Below are positions 12,940 to 23,570 of a DNA stretch of 64,000 nucleotides, one piece after another (position 1 is the first letter of the stretch; each line of letters begins with the position of its first letter). A model generated the notes under the pieces. That model made no database searches, was not told the DNA's origin, and saw only the letters and a list, made by a program, of their open reading frames with translations. The DNA lies in contig JAVMKO010000165.1 in the NCBI GenBank assembly GCA_032164245.1, positions 1 to 64,000 on the forward strand, in the 5' to 3' direction. The DNA is from Sternotherus odoratus (taxonomy: Eukaryota; Chordata; Testudines; Kinosternidae). The position numbers and the translations under genes are program-made.

Positions 12940-14530
12940 GTCATTTAACCCTAAGGCAAAACCCATTGAAAAGGTCTGTCCTGGTTTATGGATGACTGTT
13001 GAAACTTTTGGCAGTAGTGTGTTTAATATCCTGTCACTTTTGGCCACATCTATAGTGTCTGTTGTTTGTTGCTACACAAGCTATGTTGCTCTGGAACTGG
13101 TCATTTGGATCATTCTTTAAGTCACATTTAATGATGTTCTTCCAGTGGAGAATTTTTACTGGCAAATTATCTGGAATATATATTAAAACAGTTTGACTGA
13201 ATCAAAGAAAGCATAGCTGCTCTTAGTTCCATAGAGCTTGGTATGGCCATTTTCCATAAATATTAAGGTTCAGAATTATTCTTTTGATAGTGTGACTTAT
13301 TCACACTCCATTCATATAATGGAAGTCCTACATTAAAGTATACAATTTACCAGCCAAAATTCTCTGTCCTAGGACATTCCTTTGTGGCTGAATATAAGAG
13401 GTTGGAGAGAGATTCAGAGAACTCTCCAAGGGTGGTAGTAAGCTCTAAGTGCAATGGAAATGAGCTGTATTTCAAGTGTTTACTGTTCACTTAACCCAGA
13501 GAGACATTCATTCACAGAATGTGCTAAAGGGTTTATATTGATATACAGATCTGAGCAAAGCCTAGGTCTATATGTAAAAATCAAGCATAGCAATGTTGTT
13601 CTAATTAGGATAGTAGTGCCCTTTGGAGGATTTTGGGGTAATGGGTGAGTTAGAATACTTCCAAGAAAAGGAATGCTGAAGGGTTTCTTTTGTTTTTTAA
13701 TGTAGTGCCCAGTCTGTTGGACTTGATGATTTATAGGGGGAAAAGGGGCTATAACAAACTGCTAATATCTTACAATACATGTATGTGTTGTATACCCTTT
13801 CTGTTGAGTGGGAGATACATTTTATCACAACGGCCAGTGAGTAATATGAGAAGTCCAGTAAGTAGACATTGGTCCAATTTATATCCCATTGAGACCCTGA
13901 ATAATAGGGTGCAATGTCTAACTACTTTTCTTCCCAGGTTATAAAGGCATATTGTCAGTGTATTACTTTTTCCTTGAGTTTCCAGTTAACTACTAACTTT
14001 CAGACCACCTAAGAGTATTACCGGTAAATCACTGAGCCAGTGATTGGATCCTGAACATATCTTGTGCCCAGCCGTGTTCACAGCTCTGCCATGCCATTAT
14101 ATTTGGCATGAGTGCTTTGTGTATCATGTTGACTTGTGAGGGCAGTGGAGCTCAACGGAAAGGCTGTGGTCATTGACAAAGGATTTTCAAAATGTCCCAG
14201 TGTTAACTTTCTCATTAATGCGGTGGTTGAACAGCATTGCCCATGTGGATCAGAAGAGGGATTTAAAAGCAAAAGTGGCACAGTATCTCTCCCGAGCATA
14301 TTCTCCTCTGGGATCTGTTAGATTTCCAACAATCAGCATTATTTTTGTGCCTCTTACAATATAAATACAGCCATCAAATGAGTGTAGCTGCTGATACTGG
14401 TAGCCTGAATAGGAGATTTAGACTATTTAAACTTTCCCAAGCAAATACAAGTAAGACCTCACAAAACTTGCAAGTATTTGTACTTACTACTTGGGCTAAG
14501 TCTGAAATTAATTTTTCCAGACTAGTTTGA
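12940..14530. other. No firmly recognised feature; AT-rich intron-like DNA
   Basis: There are no clear repeats. A plus-strand stretch at 14136-14330 keeps protein-like text in two frames, such as AVELNGKAVVIDKGF and DLKAKVAQYLSRA. This hints at a frameshifted old coding remnant, but I cannot identify it. Confidence 0.4.
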
Positions 14531-14532
14531 AA

Positions 14533-15225
14533 TCTATCTATCTATCTATATAAAAGTCAAATGGTGTATGTGTGCGTGGATGTACGCTTACTCCTTCCAC
14601 ACCGTTTGAGCTAGAGACTTGAAATTTGGTACAGTTAGAGGTCTTAGGGTCCTAATGACCGTAAGGGTTGAAAATTTTTCAAATCTCACCTCTGACGCCC
14701 CCCCAGGGGTGAAATTCTTTAAAGGCCAATCACATCAGCTGGGCAGCTGCTGTTCTCTGTGACATAGTTCTGATGTCATAATACCCCCTCCAACAGACAC
14801 CGCACTCGCTCAGCTCTCTGCCCCCTCCCCACCTCCGACGGACCCGAGTTGGGTTTGGTCGGAGGGTAAGTGAGGTGGGGGTGTTGGGTTTGGTCAGGGG
14901 GTGAGGTGGGGGTGTCGGGTTTGGTCGGGGGGTAAGTGAACCGGGGGTGTTGGGTTTGGGCTTGGGGGGTGGGAAGGTGTCTGGGTGGGTGAGGGGTGAG
15001 GTGTTGGGGTTGGTCAGGGAGTGTTGGGTTTGGTGGGGGGAGTAAGGTGGGGGTGTTGGTTTGTTTGGGGGGGTGAGGAGGGAGGTCGGGGTTGGTTGAG
15101 GGGTAAGTGAGGTGTGGGTGTCGGGTTTGTTTGTGGTGGTAGGTAGGGGTGTTGGGTTTGGTTGGGGGGGGAAGTGAGGTGGGTGTGTCAGGTTTGGTCT
15201 ACGGGGGAAGGTGATGGGAACCTAG
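14533..15225 (+). mobile_element. Helitron-like non-autonomous element
   Basis: It starts TC (TCTATCTATCTATATAAAAG) after an A and ends CTAG before a T, as Helitrons do. Its first 300 bp match, in reverse complement, the elements at 38193-38878 and 55512-56197 (shared ACCGTTTGAGC, GAGACTTGAA and CACCTCTGACGCCCCCC text). Length is 693 bp against 686 bp for those copies. The interior is a G-rich tandem array (units with GTGTTGGGTTTGGTC). The subterminal hairpin seen in the other copies is not clear here, so this copy is more decayed at its 3' end. Confidence 0.65.
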
Positions 15226-15229
15226 TTTT

Positions 15230-15640
15230 CTTTTTTCCATATGATTCACCTTGGTATACACTTAATTTTCACTCACGATGGTACTACATTTCACTTAAAA
15301 ATCATGTCTGAAATGAGAGAAAGGTAGAATATCAAATGTCTCAATAAGCATACAGTTGTTTGCTACAGCTTCCTTTCCTTCACAGCACTGTGACTTTCCA
15401 TGTAACACCCAGAAGATGACAATGTGAATGCAACCATTCAAGCATGTATGCGAAGAATCTGATGGTGCACTAAAACTCTCTACTAATGCTGGTGCCTGCT
15501 ACTGCGATAAGGGAAGTGCCTTGAAACAATGTGATTTATTTACAAAGTAAGAGTATTCCTTAGGTTTTCTAATATCAGCGAAAACTGTGATTTCAGAGCA
15601 CAAAAGTTCTGACAGAGAAGTGGCTAGGCGCATGGCCGTT
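15230..15640. other. No recognised feature
   Basis: Intergenic or intronic sequence between the Helitron and the 46-bp minisatellite. Confidence 0.5.
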
Positions 15641-15641
15641 T

Positions 15642-16205
15642 GCCCGCACTGCCCCAGTGCAGGGGCTGCCATTGACTCCAGCCATTAGGCAGCACTGCCC
15701 CCGTCGAGGGGCTGTCATTGACTCCGGCCATTGGGCCACACTGACCCAGCGGAGGGGCGGCCATTGGTCCGCACTGCCCCAGAGGAGGGGCGACTGTTGA
15801 CCCCGGCCATTGGGCCACACTACCCCAGCGGAGTGGCTGTTATTGACTCTGGCACTTAGGCCGCACTGCCCCAGTCGAAGGGCTGCCATTGACTCCGGCC
15901 CTTAGGCCACACTGCCCCAGCGGAGGGGCTGTTATTGACTCCGGCCATTGGTCCGCAGTGCCCCTGAGGAGGGGCGGTTATTGACTTCGGCTGTTAGGCC
16001 GCACTGCCCCAGTAGAGGGGCTTTTATTGACTCCGGCCCTTAGGTCGCACTGCCCCAGCGGAGGGGCTGTTATTGACTCCGGCCATTGGTCCGCAGTGCC
16101 CCTGAGAAGGGGCGGTTATTGACTTTGGCTGTTAGGCCGCGCTGCCCCGGCAAAGGGGCCGTCAGGGACTCAGGCCACTAGGCCGTACTGCCCCCACCCG
16201 GGGGC
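15642..16205. repeat. 46-bp minisatellite I (GCACTGCCCC...GACTCCGGCC)
   Basis: About 12 diverged units. Successive GACTC(T/C) landmarks at 15845 and 15891 are 46 bp apart. Each unit contains GCACTGCCCCAG, GAGGGGC and ATTGACTCCGGCC. Some units are shortened. Open frames on the minus strand (for example 15593-15889) are products of the repeat. Confidence 0.9.
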
Positions 16206-16209
16206 TCGA

Positions 16210-16860
16210 ACCCTGACAGTGTTAAATCTTTAAAGTGTTCAAAAATGGTGAGAAAAGTACGATCCATATTAAGCAGTTAAAATGAACTAAGTAAGGGGGG
16301 TGGGAAGTGTAGAATATAGAAATGCCAATTCAAGTACCAAAACAGGAGACGTGGTTAATGGACAGGTTTGCTTCTTACCTAGCTCTTTCACTAGTGTCCT
16401 TCCTGGCTTTCATATATGGAGGGATAAGCATTTTCTCAGCTGAGACACTGTTTTCAGATTCCTCTTGTCCTGACATGAGAGTTCTGAGAGAAGCATTTAG
16501 GATATTTTTAAAGAAATGTTATAGACTCAATTGGTGTACAAATAGCATATCTAATGCACTTACTAACTAGAGGTGGTAGGTTGCTCAGTAATGAAGAACC
16601 TTGAAAGATAAACAAGATAGGTTACAATTTGGCAAAGTACAGGACAGTTGTTCCTATGCATAGCTAGAGTTAACTAAAAAGACGAACATCTTCACTTAAA
16701 CATGGTCTAAGGACATAAAGAGAAATTCTTAGGAGAACGGGGCAACAGAGATGGAGAGTTGGTATCAGGCTCAAGTCTGCTCTGGTCTGTAGGGATTCAA
16801 AGGGATCCCCATCCAATAACTTAAATTGCCTATTCATAGGAATGGACTGGTGGTCTCAGT
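16210..16860. other. No recognised feature
   Basis: Unique-looking sequence between the minisatellite and the GC-rich block. No splice-bounded open frame convinces me. Confidence 0.5.
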
Positions 16861-17039
16861 CTATTGCCACAACTGATAACTTGGACAGTCACAGGACAGA
16901 GGGCAGAGGGAAATCAAGGACAGATTGAGCGCTAATGGCGGTGGGAGGGGGGAGCAGGGGGCAGTCGCCGTGGTGAGGCCGTGGGTGGTCTTTGGGGCGG
17001 GCCGGAGGACGGGCAGGCAGCAGGGGGGCCGCACCTGCG

Positions 17040-17157
17040 GGAGATGGGGAGAGGGTGAGCGCCTGGCCCCCTGCCCCATAGCAATCCCAGAGCCCACCAA
17101 GCACAGAGCCCAGCCCCACAGCACCCACCGAGTCCAGCCCCCCATGGTGCCCAACAC
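17040..17157 (-). other. Possible signal-peptide-like start, minus strand
   Basis: The minus frame from 17157 begins MLGTMGGWTRWVLWGWALCL, followed by VGSGIAMGQG, which has the hydrophobic core of a signal peptide. An acceptor-like CATCTCCCGCAG lies shortly downstream on the same strand. It lies 3' of the coiled-coil gene and would be a separate gene. GC-rich chance remains likely. Confidence 0.2.
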
Positions 17158-17269
17158 TGACAGCGCCCTGCCCCCTCACCGTCTCTCCCCCCCCCCCACA
17201 GCCCCATGGCGCCCCGGCAGATTCACCTCCCTCCTGCCGGACTTGGGAGGGGAGTGGGGGCTGATGGGT

Positions 17270-17470
17270 TAGAGCGGGGAGGGGGGTCTGGGAGCCAGGA
17301 CTCCTGGGTTCTCTCCCCAGCTCTAGGAGGGGAGGGGGGGCTGGTGGGTTAGAGCGGAGGGGGCGCTGGGAGCCAGGACTCCTGGGTTCTCTCCCCGGCT
17401 CTGGGAGGGGAGTGGGGGATAGTGGTTAGAGCAGGGTGGCGGGCAGCCAGGACTCCTGGGTTCTCCCGGC
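17270..17470 (+). repeat. 75-bp tRNA-like tandem repeat, short tract
   Basis: Units contain GGTTAGAGC, then GGGAGCCAGGACTCCTGGG and TTCTCTCCC. This text recurs at 18.9, 24.4, 33.2, 42.2, 48.1, 50.5 and 59.3 kb. The spacing of GTTAGAGC to GGGTTCTCTCCC resembles the A and B boxes of a tRNA-derived sequence. Confidence 0.75.
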
Positions 17471-17500
17471 ACTCACCTGGTGGGGGCTCTTGGGGTGCGA

Positions 17501-18781
17501 CTACGCGGGGGCGTCTTTGGTAAGTGGCGGCAGGGTTAGGGTTTTGTGCCGCTGGGCCTCCCGCAGCCAGTTCTCGGCCTCCTTTCGGCATCTGTCAGCC
17601 TCCCTCTTGCAGTTGATGGCCTCCCGTTCACACTCCGCCGCCCACCTGCGGAGAAGGGGGGGTGTCGGAGCTCCATGGTGGGGGGTAGCCTGGCCCGGGG
17701 AACCCGCCGCCCTGCCCCAGAGGTGGGTGCATCTCGGGGCCGGGTACTTAGGGCACCCGCCGCCCCGCCCCAGAGGTGGGCGCATCTCGGGGCCGGGTCC
17801 TTAGGTCACCCGCCGCCCCGCCCCAGAGGTGGGCGCATCTCGGACCCGGGCGAGGGCTCTTGGGGTGCGACTATGCGGGGGCGTCTTTGGTAAGTGGCGG
17901 CAGGGTTAGGGTTTTGTGCCGCTGGGCCTCCCTCAGCCAGTTCTTGGCGTCCTTTCGGCATCTGTCAGCCTCCCTCTTGCAGTTGATTGCCTCCCATTCA
18001 CACTCCGCCGCCCACCTGAGGTGGGCGCATCTCAGCGCCGGGCGAGGGGTCCCCGGGTCACCTGCCGCCCCGCCCCAGAGGTGGGCGCATCTCAGCGCCG
18101 GGCGAGGGGTCCCCGGGTCACCTGCCCCCCCGCCCCAGAGGTGGGCGCATCTCAGCGCCGGGCAGGGGTCCCCAGGTCACCCGCCGCCCCGCCCCAGAGG
18201 TGGGCGCATCTCGGAGCCGGGCGAGGGGTCCCCGGGTCACCCGGCGCCCCGCCCCAGAGGTGGGCGCATCTCCGCGCCGGGCGAGGGGTCCCTGGGTCCC
18301 CCGCCCCCCCGCCCCAGAGGTGGGCGCATCTCAGCGCCGGGCGAGGGGTCCCCAGGTCACCCGCCGCCCCGCCCCAGAGGTGGGCGCATCTCGGAGCCGG
18401 GCGAGGGGTCCCCGGGTCACCCGGCGCCCCGCCCCAGAGGTGGGCGCATCTCAGCGTCGGGCAATGGGTCCCGGGTCCCCTGGTACCTCTGCTCCTCGTC
18501 CTCAAACAGCCGCCGCCGCTGCTCCTCGTGGTGCACCAGTAACTGCGCCATCTCCCAATTATGCTGTATGTTCAGTTCCAGCATCTCCTTCCTGTGGCGG
18601 GGGGAGGGCCGGGGTGAGTGGCGGGCGCGGCCCCCCGGTGGGGGAGGGATTGGGGGGTGGCGGGGCGCTGGGGGGGGTGGGTACCTTTGCTGCTTCTCAA
18701 GGGCGACCACCTGGCGCAGGGTGTCCCTCTGCAACCGCGCCAGCCGCTCCGTTACCAGCTGCGCCGGCGCCACCTTCCGCT
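17501..18781 (-). CDS. Unidentified coiled-coil gene, last three exons with a duplicated final exon
   Basis: Reading down the minus strand: exon 1 is 18685-18781 (acceptor CCGGCAG, donor GTACCC) with ERKVAPAQLVTERLARL and LRQVVALEKQQ. Exon 2 is 18487-18591 (acceptor CGCCACAG, donor GTACCA) with KEMLELNIQHNWEMAQL and EEQRRRLFEDEEQ. The last exon is 17501-17645 (acceptor TCTCCGCAG) with WAAECEREAINCKREADRC, KEAENWLREAQRHKT, then a stop. All introns are phase 2, so the exons join cleanly as ...KQQR-KEML... and ...EEQR-WAAE.... Charged heptad-like sequence indicates a coiled coil. A second 145-bp copy of the last exon lies between at 17871-18015. The gene is not recognised. Centrobin is conceivable because KCNAB3-like exons lie nearby, but that is synteny-based guesswork. 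Confidence 0.65.
17871..18015 (-). CDS. Duplicated final exon of the coiled-coil gene (alternative last exon)
   Basis: It has exactly the length (145 bp), reading frame and stop position of 17501-17645. It differs in a few residues: R to W in the ECEREAINC segment, plus E to D and E to K in the KEAENW segment. The acceptor is now CACCTCAG, without the pyrimidine tract of the other copy, because the 60-bp minisatellite begins right at its edge. It lies upstream of the other copy in gene orientation. It could act as a mutually exclusive last exon or be dead. Confidence 0.6.
18016..18480. repeat. 60-bp GC-rich minisatellite in the coiled-coil gene intron
   Basis: Eight units or so, spaced 60 bp apart, contain GAGGTGGGCGCATCTC, GCGCCGGGCGAGGGGTCCC and CCGCCCCGCCCCA. 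Related single units also lie at 17720-17850, between the two last-exon copies. Since 60 is divisible by 3, the array creates very long false reading frames (up to about 400 codons) in several phases. Confidence 0.92.
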
Positions 18782-18799
18782 CTGCCGGGCTCAGGGGGA

Positions 18800-19795
18800 T
18801 GGGTGGCGGACGAGACCGGCCCCGTTGGCCGCCCATCCGAGCCAGCTGGGCGTCTGCCGGGCCTCCCGCTACATGGCCCCCTGGCAAGGGGAAGGACCCG
18901 GGTGACCGCCAGCCCCCCACTCATCTCCCAGAGCCGAGGAGAGAACCCAGGAGTCCTGGCTCCAACCACTAGCCCTCACTCTCCAGGGGGGCTGAGAATG
19001 GGGGTGGAGGAGAGAAGGGGAGGGACTGGCAGTGTCCATCCCCCTCCACCAAGGTCTCTGCGTGGGGCGGGGGGGAGAAGCCCCCCCCCATTTTTCCAGC
19101 TACTTCCCCCTCCCCACAGCCAGGGGCCGCTTCCGAGAGCCCAATCCCAAAGCTGCCAATCACTGTGCTTGGTCCCGCCCAGTGGGCGGTGCCTGGTATG
19201 CTCTGCCCTGGGGGGGGCGGGGGGAGGGGACCAGACCCCGGGGTCCCTGCGTGGGGTGGGGGGAGAAGTGAGACCGGGCGGGGGGGGGCACGGGACCCAT
19301 CTGGATGCTGTTGTGAGGGGCGGGGCTCAGCCTCTCCGCTCCTGCCCCGACGGGGCCGCGTGTGCCGAGCGGGACCCCCGCGGCGAGCGACAGAGGCGGG
19401 GGGGGCGCCAGGGAGAGGTTCCGTGTCACGCGCCCATCCCCCGACCCGCCCCAGCCGAGCCAGCAGCTCTGTAGGGACCAGGATTCGGGAGACAGCCCCG
19501 CCCCCAGCATCGCCCCGCCCACCCCCGCATCGTCCCGCCCCCAGCATTGCCCCGCACACCCCAGCGCCACTGAAACATCCCCCCCATGGGGTGGGTCCCC
19601 AGAGAGCGACAGGGGAGCCTCCAGGGGGGGGCGTTTGCGGGGCATTTCCCAGCACCAGGGCTCGCTTGTCTCCCAGGAGGCATCATCCCCGGGTGGAAGA
19701 GACCAGAGAAAAGATGCATCTCTCGCCCCCCCCCCCACCTCCAGGTGCTCGATCAATGGCTTTGGGGAACTATTTAAAAGCAACCTGAATGGGAA
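18800..19795. other. GC-rich DNA upstream of the coiled-coil exons
   Basis: Near 18830-18880 a minus-strand exon-like piece (acceptor CCCCTTGCCAG, text GGPADAQLARMGG) resembles 48260-48316 on the plus strand. A single 75-bp tRNA-like unit lies at 18930-18985. The rest, including the CCCCGCCCCCAGCATCG repeats at 19495-19560, shows nothing I can name. Confidence 0.45.
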
Positions 19796-19796
19796 T

Positions 19797-19911
19797 TGGG
19801 GAGACCAGATGTCCTGATCTTATAGGCACAGTCCTGGGTCTTTTATTTTGTAGGCTCCTATTACCCCCGCCCCTTTCTCCCGATTTTTCACATTTGCTGT
19901 CTGGTCACCCT
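19797..19911 (+). mobile_element. Short TIR element (GGTGACCAGA...TCTGGTCACC family)
   Basis: It starts with a decayed TIR (GGGGAGACCAGATGTCC) and ends CTGTCTGGTCACCCT. Between are CTTATAGGCACAGTCC and CCGATTTTTCACATTTGCTG. The family recurs at 22056, 30266, 36598, 46898 and 53922. Confidence 0.8.
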
Positions 19912-19914
19912 AGA

Positions 19915-20690
19915 ATAGATAAGATTGGGATGTGCTTCAAGAGGGAGTGGGAATGTTAGGACCAAAGGAGTTTCCAGTGAAGTGAGACGAATGAGAAATT
20001 GTTTTATTTGTAGCTATACTCTGGCAAATGAAAAAAATGAAAAAATCTGTGAAAAGTTTAGAAAAAATAAAGATTTCTTTGAGAAGCAGGGACACAAAAT
20101 ACTATTTCTGACCAGCCTTTCCCAGAATCCCTATACATCTAGGAAACATGTAAGACTCATCATGTTTTCAAAACTTCTAAAGGTATGTATGCCCACCATT
20201 TTAATGAGAATTAGGCTTCTGGGTGACTGAAAATCTTAGCCTAATACTGTTACATCTACCAAGTGTTTTGAGCACGATATGGCTTTTGAAACTCTCAGAA
20301 TGAGATTCTTATTCCACACTCCAATTCTGGGGAAGCTGTATGTATTTTCCTCCATTTTAAGGATTAATTGCAATTTTTATCATTCTGAGAGAGCAATGAA
20401 ATGTGTCAAAAATAAATCCTACAAATGAAATAGCAAGTGCAGATTTATCACATCAATTTCATTCTTATGTTGGCAGCCTACTATGTTAGAGAAAGCTACA
20501 GACACCAGCATGACAGCAGTTTGAAATTGCAAACTTTTATTTGGTACGAACGCACTCAACTACAAAGAAGAGCAATAAAAAAATCATTTTCACCCAAGAT
20601 CATACAGATCGCTCCACCCATTCACATTTTAACATGGGCTTAAAAGGACAATACTTTCCCTGTCCTTATTTAAGAGACTTTGTTTTCTCA
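19915..20690. other. No recognised feature
   Basis: AT-rich unique-looking sequence. Open frames here have no recognisable motifs. Confidence 0.5.
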
Positions 20691-20699
20691 TGAGTTGGG

Positions 20700-20950
20700 A
20701 AGAAGGATGGTCCAGTAGCTAAGGATATAGCCTGAAATTCATGCCAGGCAATTTGGGTTCAATCCTCTGCTTTACTACAGATCCCTTGTGTGACTGCAGC
20801 CTAAGCACTTAGTCTCTCTGTGCCTCAATCTCCCATCTGTAAAATGGGAATAGTAGCACTTCTCTACCTCACAGCGGTCTTGTGAAGACATACATTAAAC
20901 ACAGTGAGGTGCTAAGTTACTATGGTAATGGGGGTCTCATAAGTACCTAA
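20700..20950 (+). mobile_element. MIR/CORE-SINE-like element
   Basis: A tRNA-like head (GGTCCAGTAGCTAAGGATAT and GGGTTCAATCC) is followed by the familiar core: CTCTCTGTGCCTCAATCTCC, CATCTGTAAAATGGGAATA, CTACCTCACAG and a tail with AGGTGCTAAG. This matches the CORE/MIR type known across amniotes. Confidence 0.8.
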
Positions 20951-21575
20951 AACAGATCATAAATTACTTCACTAGTACTAGGTCCTCAGGCATGCCTAAC
21001 CTCTGCTGCCTGGGAAGTGGGAGCAATGAGGACATAAGTGGCTTTCCATTATTTCAAACCCTCCAAACCTTGGTTCAGATCAGGCCCGTTCTCCACAGGG
21101 CATCCACACACAGAGCTGACCCTCTACTCTAGACTTTAGACAGATGAGGGGTAATCTGCCATGCCTCCTCCCATTAGGGCTCATCATAATCCCCAATTGT
21201 TAGCAACTGGTTTAAACCTTGAAGCATGAGGTTTAATATCCCTTCCAGAATTTGTTAAAAATGAACTGGGATATTTATGGTACCTGCATAGCCTCTCTTG
21301 AATCTTGCTGAGCACTGGTCATCATCTTGGTAATTTACTCATCAATAGAGCTCTCTACTGACATTCAAATGATGAGAACCATCCACCAGGTTTTAGTTCT
21401 GCGTACTAAATCATAAGCACGGTCATTTAGTAAAACTAGTTTTTCTTACATTTATATACACTCCCTTTAAATACATTTTGGGTCAGATTCTCCCCATCAT
21501 TCAAGATCTGCTTGGCACAGGAGAGATGGGGCATCCTAATAATAATAATCCTAATAATCCCCAGGCGGGGGCGGC
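20950..21575. other. No recognised feature
   Basis: Mixed unique-looking sequence. A short (AAT)n microsatellite with CCTAATAAT lies at 21537-21560. Confidence 0.5.
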
Positions 21576-21702
21576 TCCACGTTCGGCAAAGGGGCCGGGA
21601 AGCGCCTGGGGGAGCCGCCGGCCAGGGACGCGCGCGGGCCGGATGGAAGGCTTTGGCGGGCCGTATAAGGCCTGCGGGCTGGAGGTTCCCCACCCCTGCC
21701 GT
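21575..21702 (-). mobile_element. hAT-type element end
   Basis: It ends GGAGGTTCCCCACCCCTG, the reverse complement of CAGGGGTGGGGAACCTCC, a familiar hAT terminus. GGCGGGCCGTATAAGGCCTG precedes it. The other end is not clear, so this is a fragment. Confidence 0.6.
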
Positions 21703-22055
21703 AGACAGATCAATGAGAAGTTCCCCTCAATACACAGCTGACAGAAAAAAAAGCAAACACGTTAAGATTCATAAGGAATGGGATGGAGACTAACACCGAA
21801 CATTTGTGTATAAATCCAGGGGGCAGCCCCTAATACCCTGGGACCCCCGTGGCTAGCACAGCGCTGCACACGGGATATTGTAGATCTGTCTCTGAGAACG
21901 GGGGAAGAAATAGGTCTAAATATTTTTTGATGAGAGAAACCCCCCTGGATGTGAAGGGATTTTATATGAAGTGGACAGGTTGCTGGGATTGTATAGGGAA
22001 GTTTAATAAACAGACAGTAATAATCCCCCCACCCCCGGACCATTCCCATGGGCAT

Positions 22056-22176
22056 AGGGGGATCAGATGTCCCCATTTTATAGGGCCAGTCCCGATTTTG
22101 GGGTCTTTTTCTTATATAGGATCCTATGACCCCCACCCACTCTTCTGATTTTTCACACTTGCTGTCGGGTCCCCCT
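22056..22176 (+). mobile_element. Short TIR element, same family as 19797
   Basis: It begins AGGGGGATCAGATGTCCCC, includes TTTTATAGGGCCAGTCCC and TTTTTCTTATATAGG, and ends GCTGTCGGGTCCCCCT. Both TIRs carry matching changes, so they still pair. Confidence 0.82.
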
Positions 22177-22489
22177 ACATGGGCAGCAGGGAGCCCTTTG
22201 GGGAGGGGGTTTAAGAGGGGGGTAGGGAGCAGGAACAACCCCCCCGGGCAGTGGGGAGGAGGCAGCAGCAAAGGGGGGGGTGACTGGGAGTAGCTGGGGG
22301 GGGCAGGAGCCAGGACTGTGTCTCCCCCCGTCCCCTCCCTCGCCCTGCTGCTGGCGGAGGTTCAAGGGCTGCCCCAGCCCACCCCAGAGGCAGCTGATTC
22401 TCCGGGCGCTGCAAGCAGCTCCCATTGACCCCAGACTCGTGGGGGGGGGGTAGGAGCTGGGGAGGGGGGCCGAGTGTGGGGCGTGGCCA

Positions 22490-22860
22490 GTTCGAGCTGG
22501 CGGGGGTGGGGTGGAGTGTGGGCGTCGGGGGGGCGGGGCTGAGATGAAAGGGATTGGAGCGGGGGTCGGGGCTAGTCAGAAGGGGGCGGGGGCGGTCGGA
22601 GCCGGTGGGGGCGGAGCGGGGGGTGGGGATAGTCGGACGGGGGGGCGGTCGGAGCCGGGAGGTTCGGAGCAGGCGGGCGGGGCTAGTCGGACGGGGGCGG
22701 AGAAGGGGGTGGGGCTAATCGGACGGGGGCGGAGCAGGGGGCGGGGCTAGTCGGGCAGGGGTCGGGGCTAGTCGGACGGGGGGGCCGGGCCAGTCGGAGC
22801 CGGCGGGCGGTCGGAGCAGGGGGCGGGGATAGTCCGGCGGGGGCGGGGCGATCCTAGCGG
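22490..22860. repeat. GC-box tandem repeat (GGGGCGGGGC, CTAGTCGGACGGG units)
   Basis: Irregular units of about 30 bp contain GGGGCTAGTCGGACGGGG and GGCGGAGCAGGGGGCGGGG. Many match the Sp1/KLF GC-box. They sit next to promoter module (b). The reverse complement follows module (d) at 47960-48110. Confidence 0.75.
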
Positions 22861-23040
22861 CGCTGTCCGGACCTGAGCCTCCCCCCGCCCAGCCCCCACC
22901 CGCGCTCCCCAGGCAGCGCAACGGCCCGGCCGAGGGGCGGGGCCGCCAGGGACCAGGCCCCGCCCCCGGGACACGGAGGATTCGCCTGAGAAGCGGCGAT
23001 GCTGCACCCGCGGGGGGGTCAGGCAGAGCCCGGGGTGCTC

Positions 23041-23170
23041 CTACCTGGGCTGGAGAGAGCGGAAGCGCCCCCGGGGCAGGCTGGGAGATGTAGTTCCTGC
23101 CTCTCCCGCGGGCGGAAGTGACGTTTGAAAGGGGGCGGGAGGAGCTCTGCCTGGCTCTGGGCATGCGCAG
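23041..23170 (-). promoter_or_regulatory. Promoter module (b), minus orientation, with first-exon donor
   Basis: Minus-strand order: NRF1-like GGGCATGCGCA at 23159-23169, ETS CGGAAGTGAC at 23113-23122, ZNF143-like CTGGGAGATGTAGT at 23081-23094, then CCAGCCCAG|GTAGGA at about 23053-23039, a textbook donor. This suggests a TATA-less promoter driving a short noncoding first exon leftwards, into the GC-box repeat region. The same block runs in plus orientation at 31.0 and 47.7 kb. Of the four modules, this one has the best donor. Confidence 0.7.
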
Positions 23171-23199
23171 ATTGCCCATCGGCCGCCTCGAGATACCGC

Positions 23200-23570
23200 C
23201 GTGAGCCACGGGGCCGGGGCTGAGGGGCCGGGTGGTGACTGGGGGGGGCCGCTCGTGAGGGTGGGGCTCGGAGCTGCTGTCCCCGCAGGAGACCAACGAC
23301 CCCCCCCGCTAGTCTCTGCCCTGGGGGGCGGGGGGAGGGGACCAGCCCCCCGGGGTCCCTGCGGGGGGCTGGGGGAGAAGCCCCCCCCCCCATTTTTCCA
23401 GCTACTTCCCCCTTCCCCCCCAGCTCCCACTGCCGGCCCCTCCCCACATCCAGGGACCTGACCCCGCCCCCCTCCTGTCCCCACATCACCCCGTCCCGTC
23501 CCGTTAACCTGTGGAACTCCTCGCCGGAGACACCCGCTGCTCGCCGCCCCCCCCATAACTCCGCCCCCCG
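23200..23570 (-). other. Inverted upstream flank shared with 30.62-30.95 and 47.27-47.60 kb
   Basis: Reverse-complement similarity covers the GC-rich segment with GTTAACCTGTGGAACTCC, CCCCCATTTTTCCAGCTAC and CCCCGGGGTCCCTGC. It extends the promoter module homology and shows that about 1 kb was copied in inverted orientation. Confidence 0.75.

Noticed and set aside
17530..17560. Telomere-like GGTTAGGGTT in the coiled-coil exon
   Set aside because: Only one to two units, explained by the codons for KTLTLPPL on the minus strand.
17776..19474. Open frames of about 400 codons on the plus strand
   Set aside because: They run through the 60-bp GC-rich minisatellite. A period divisible by 3 without stops stays open in any frame. 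The real exons here are on the minus strand with matching splice phases.
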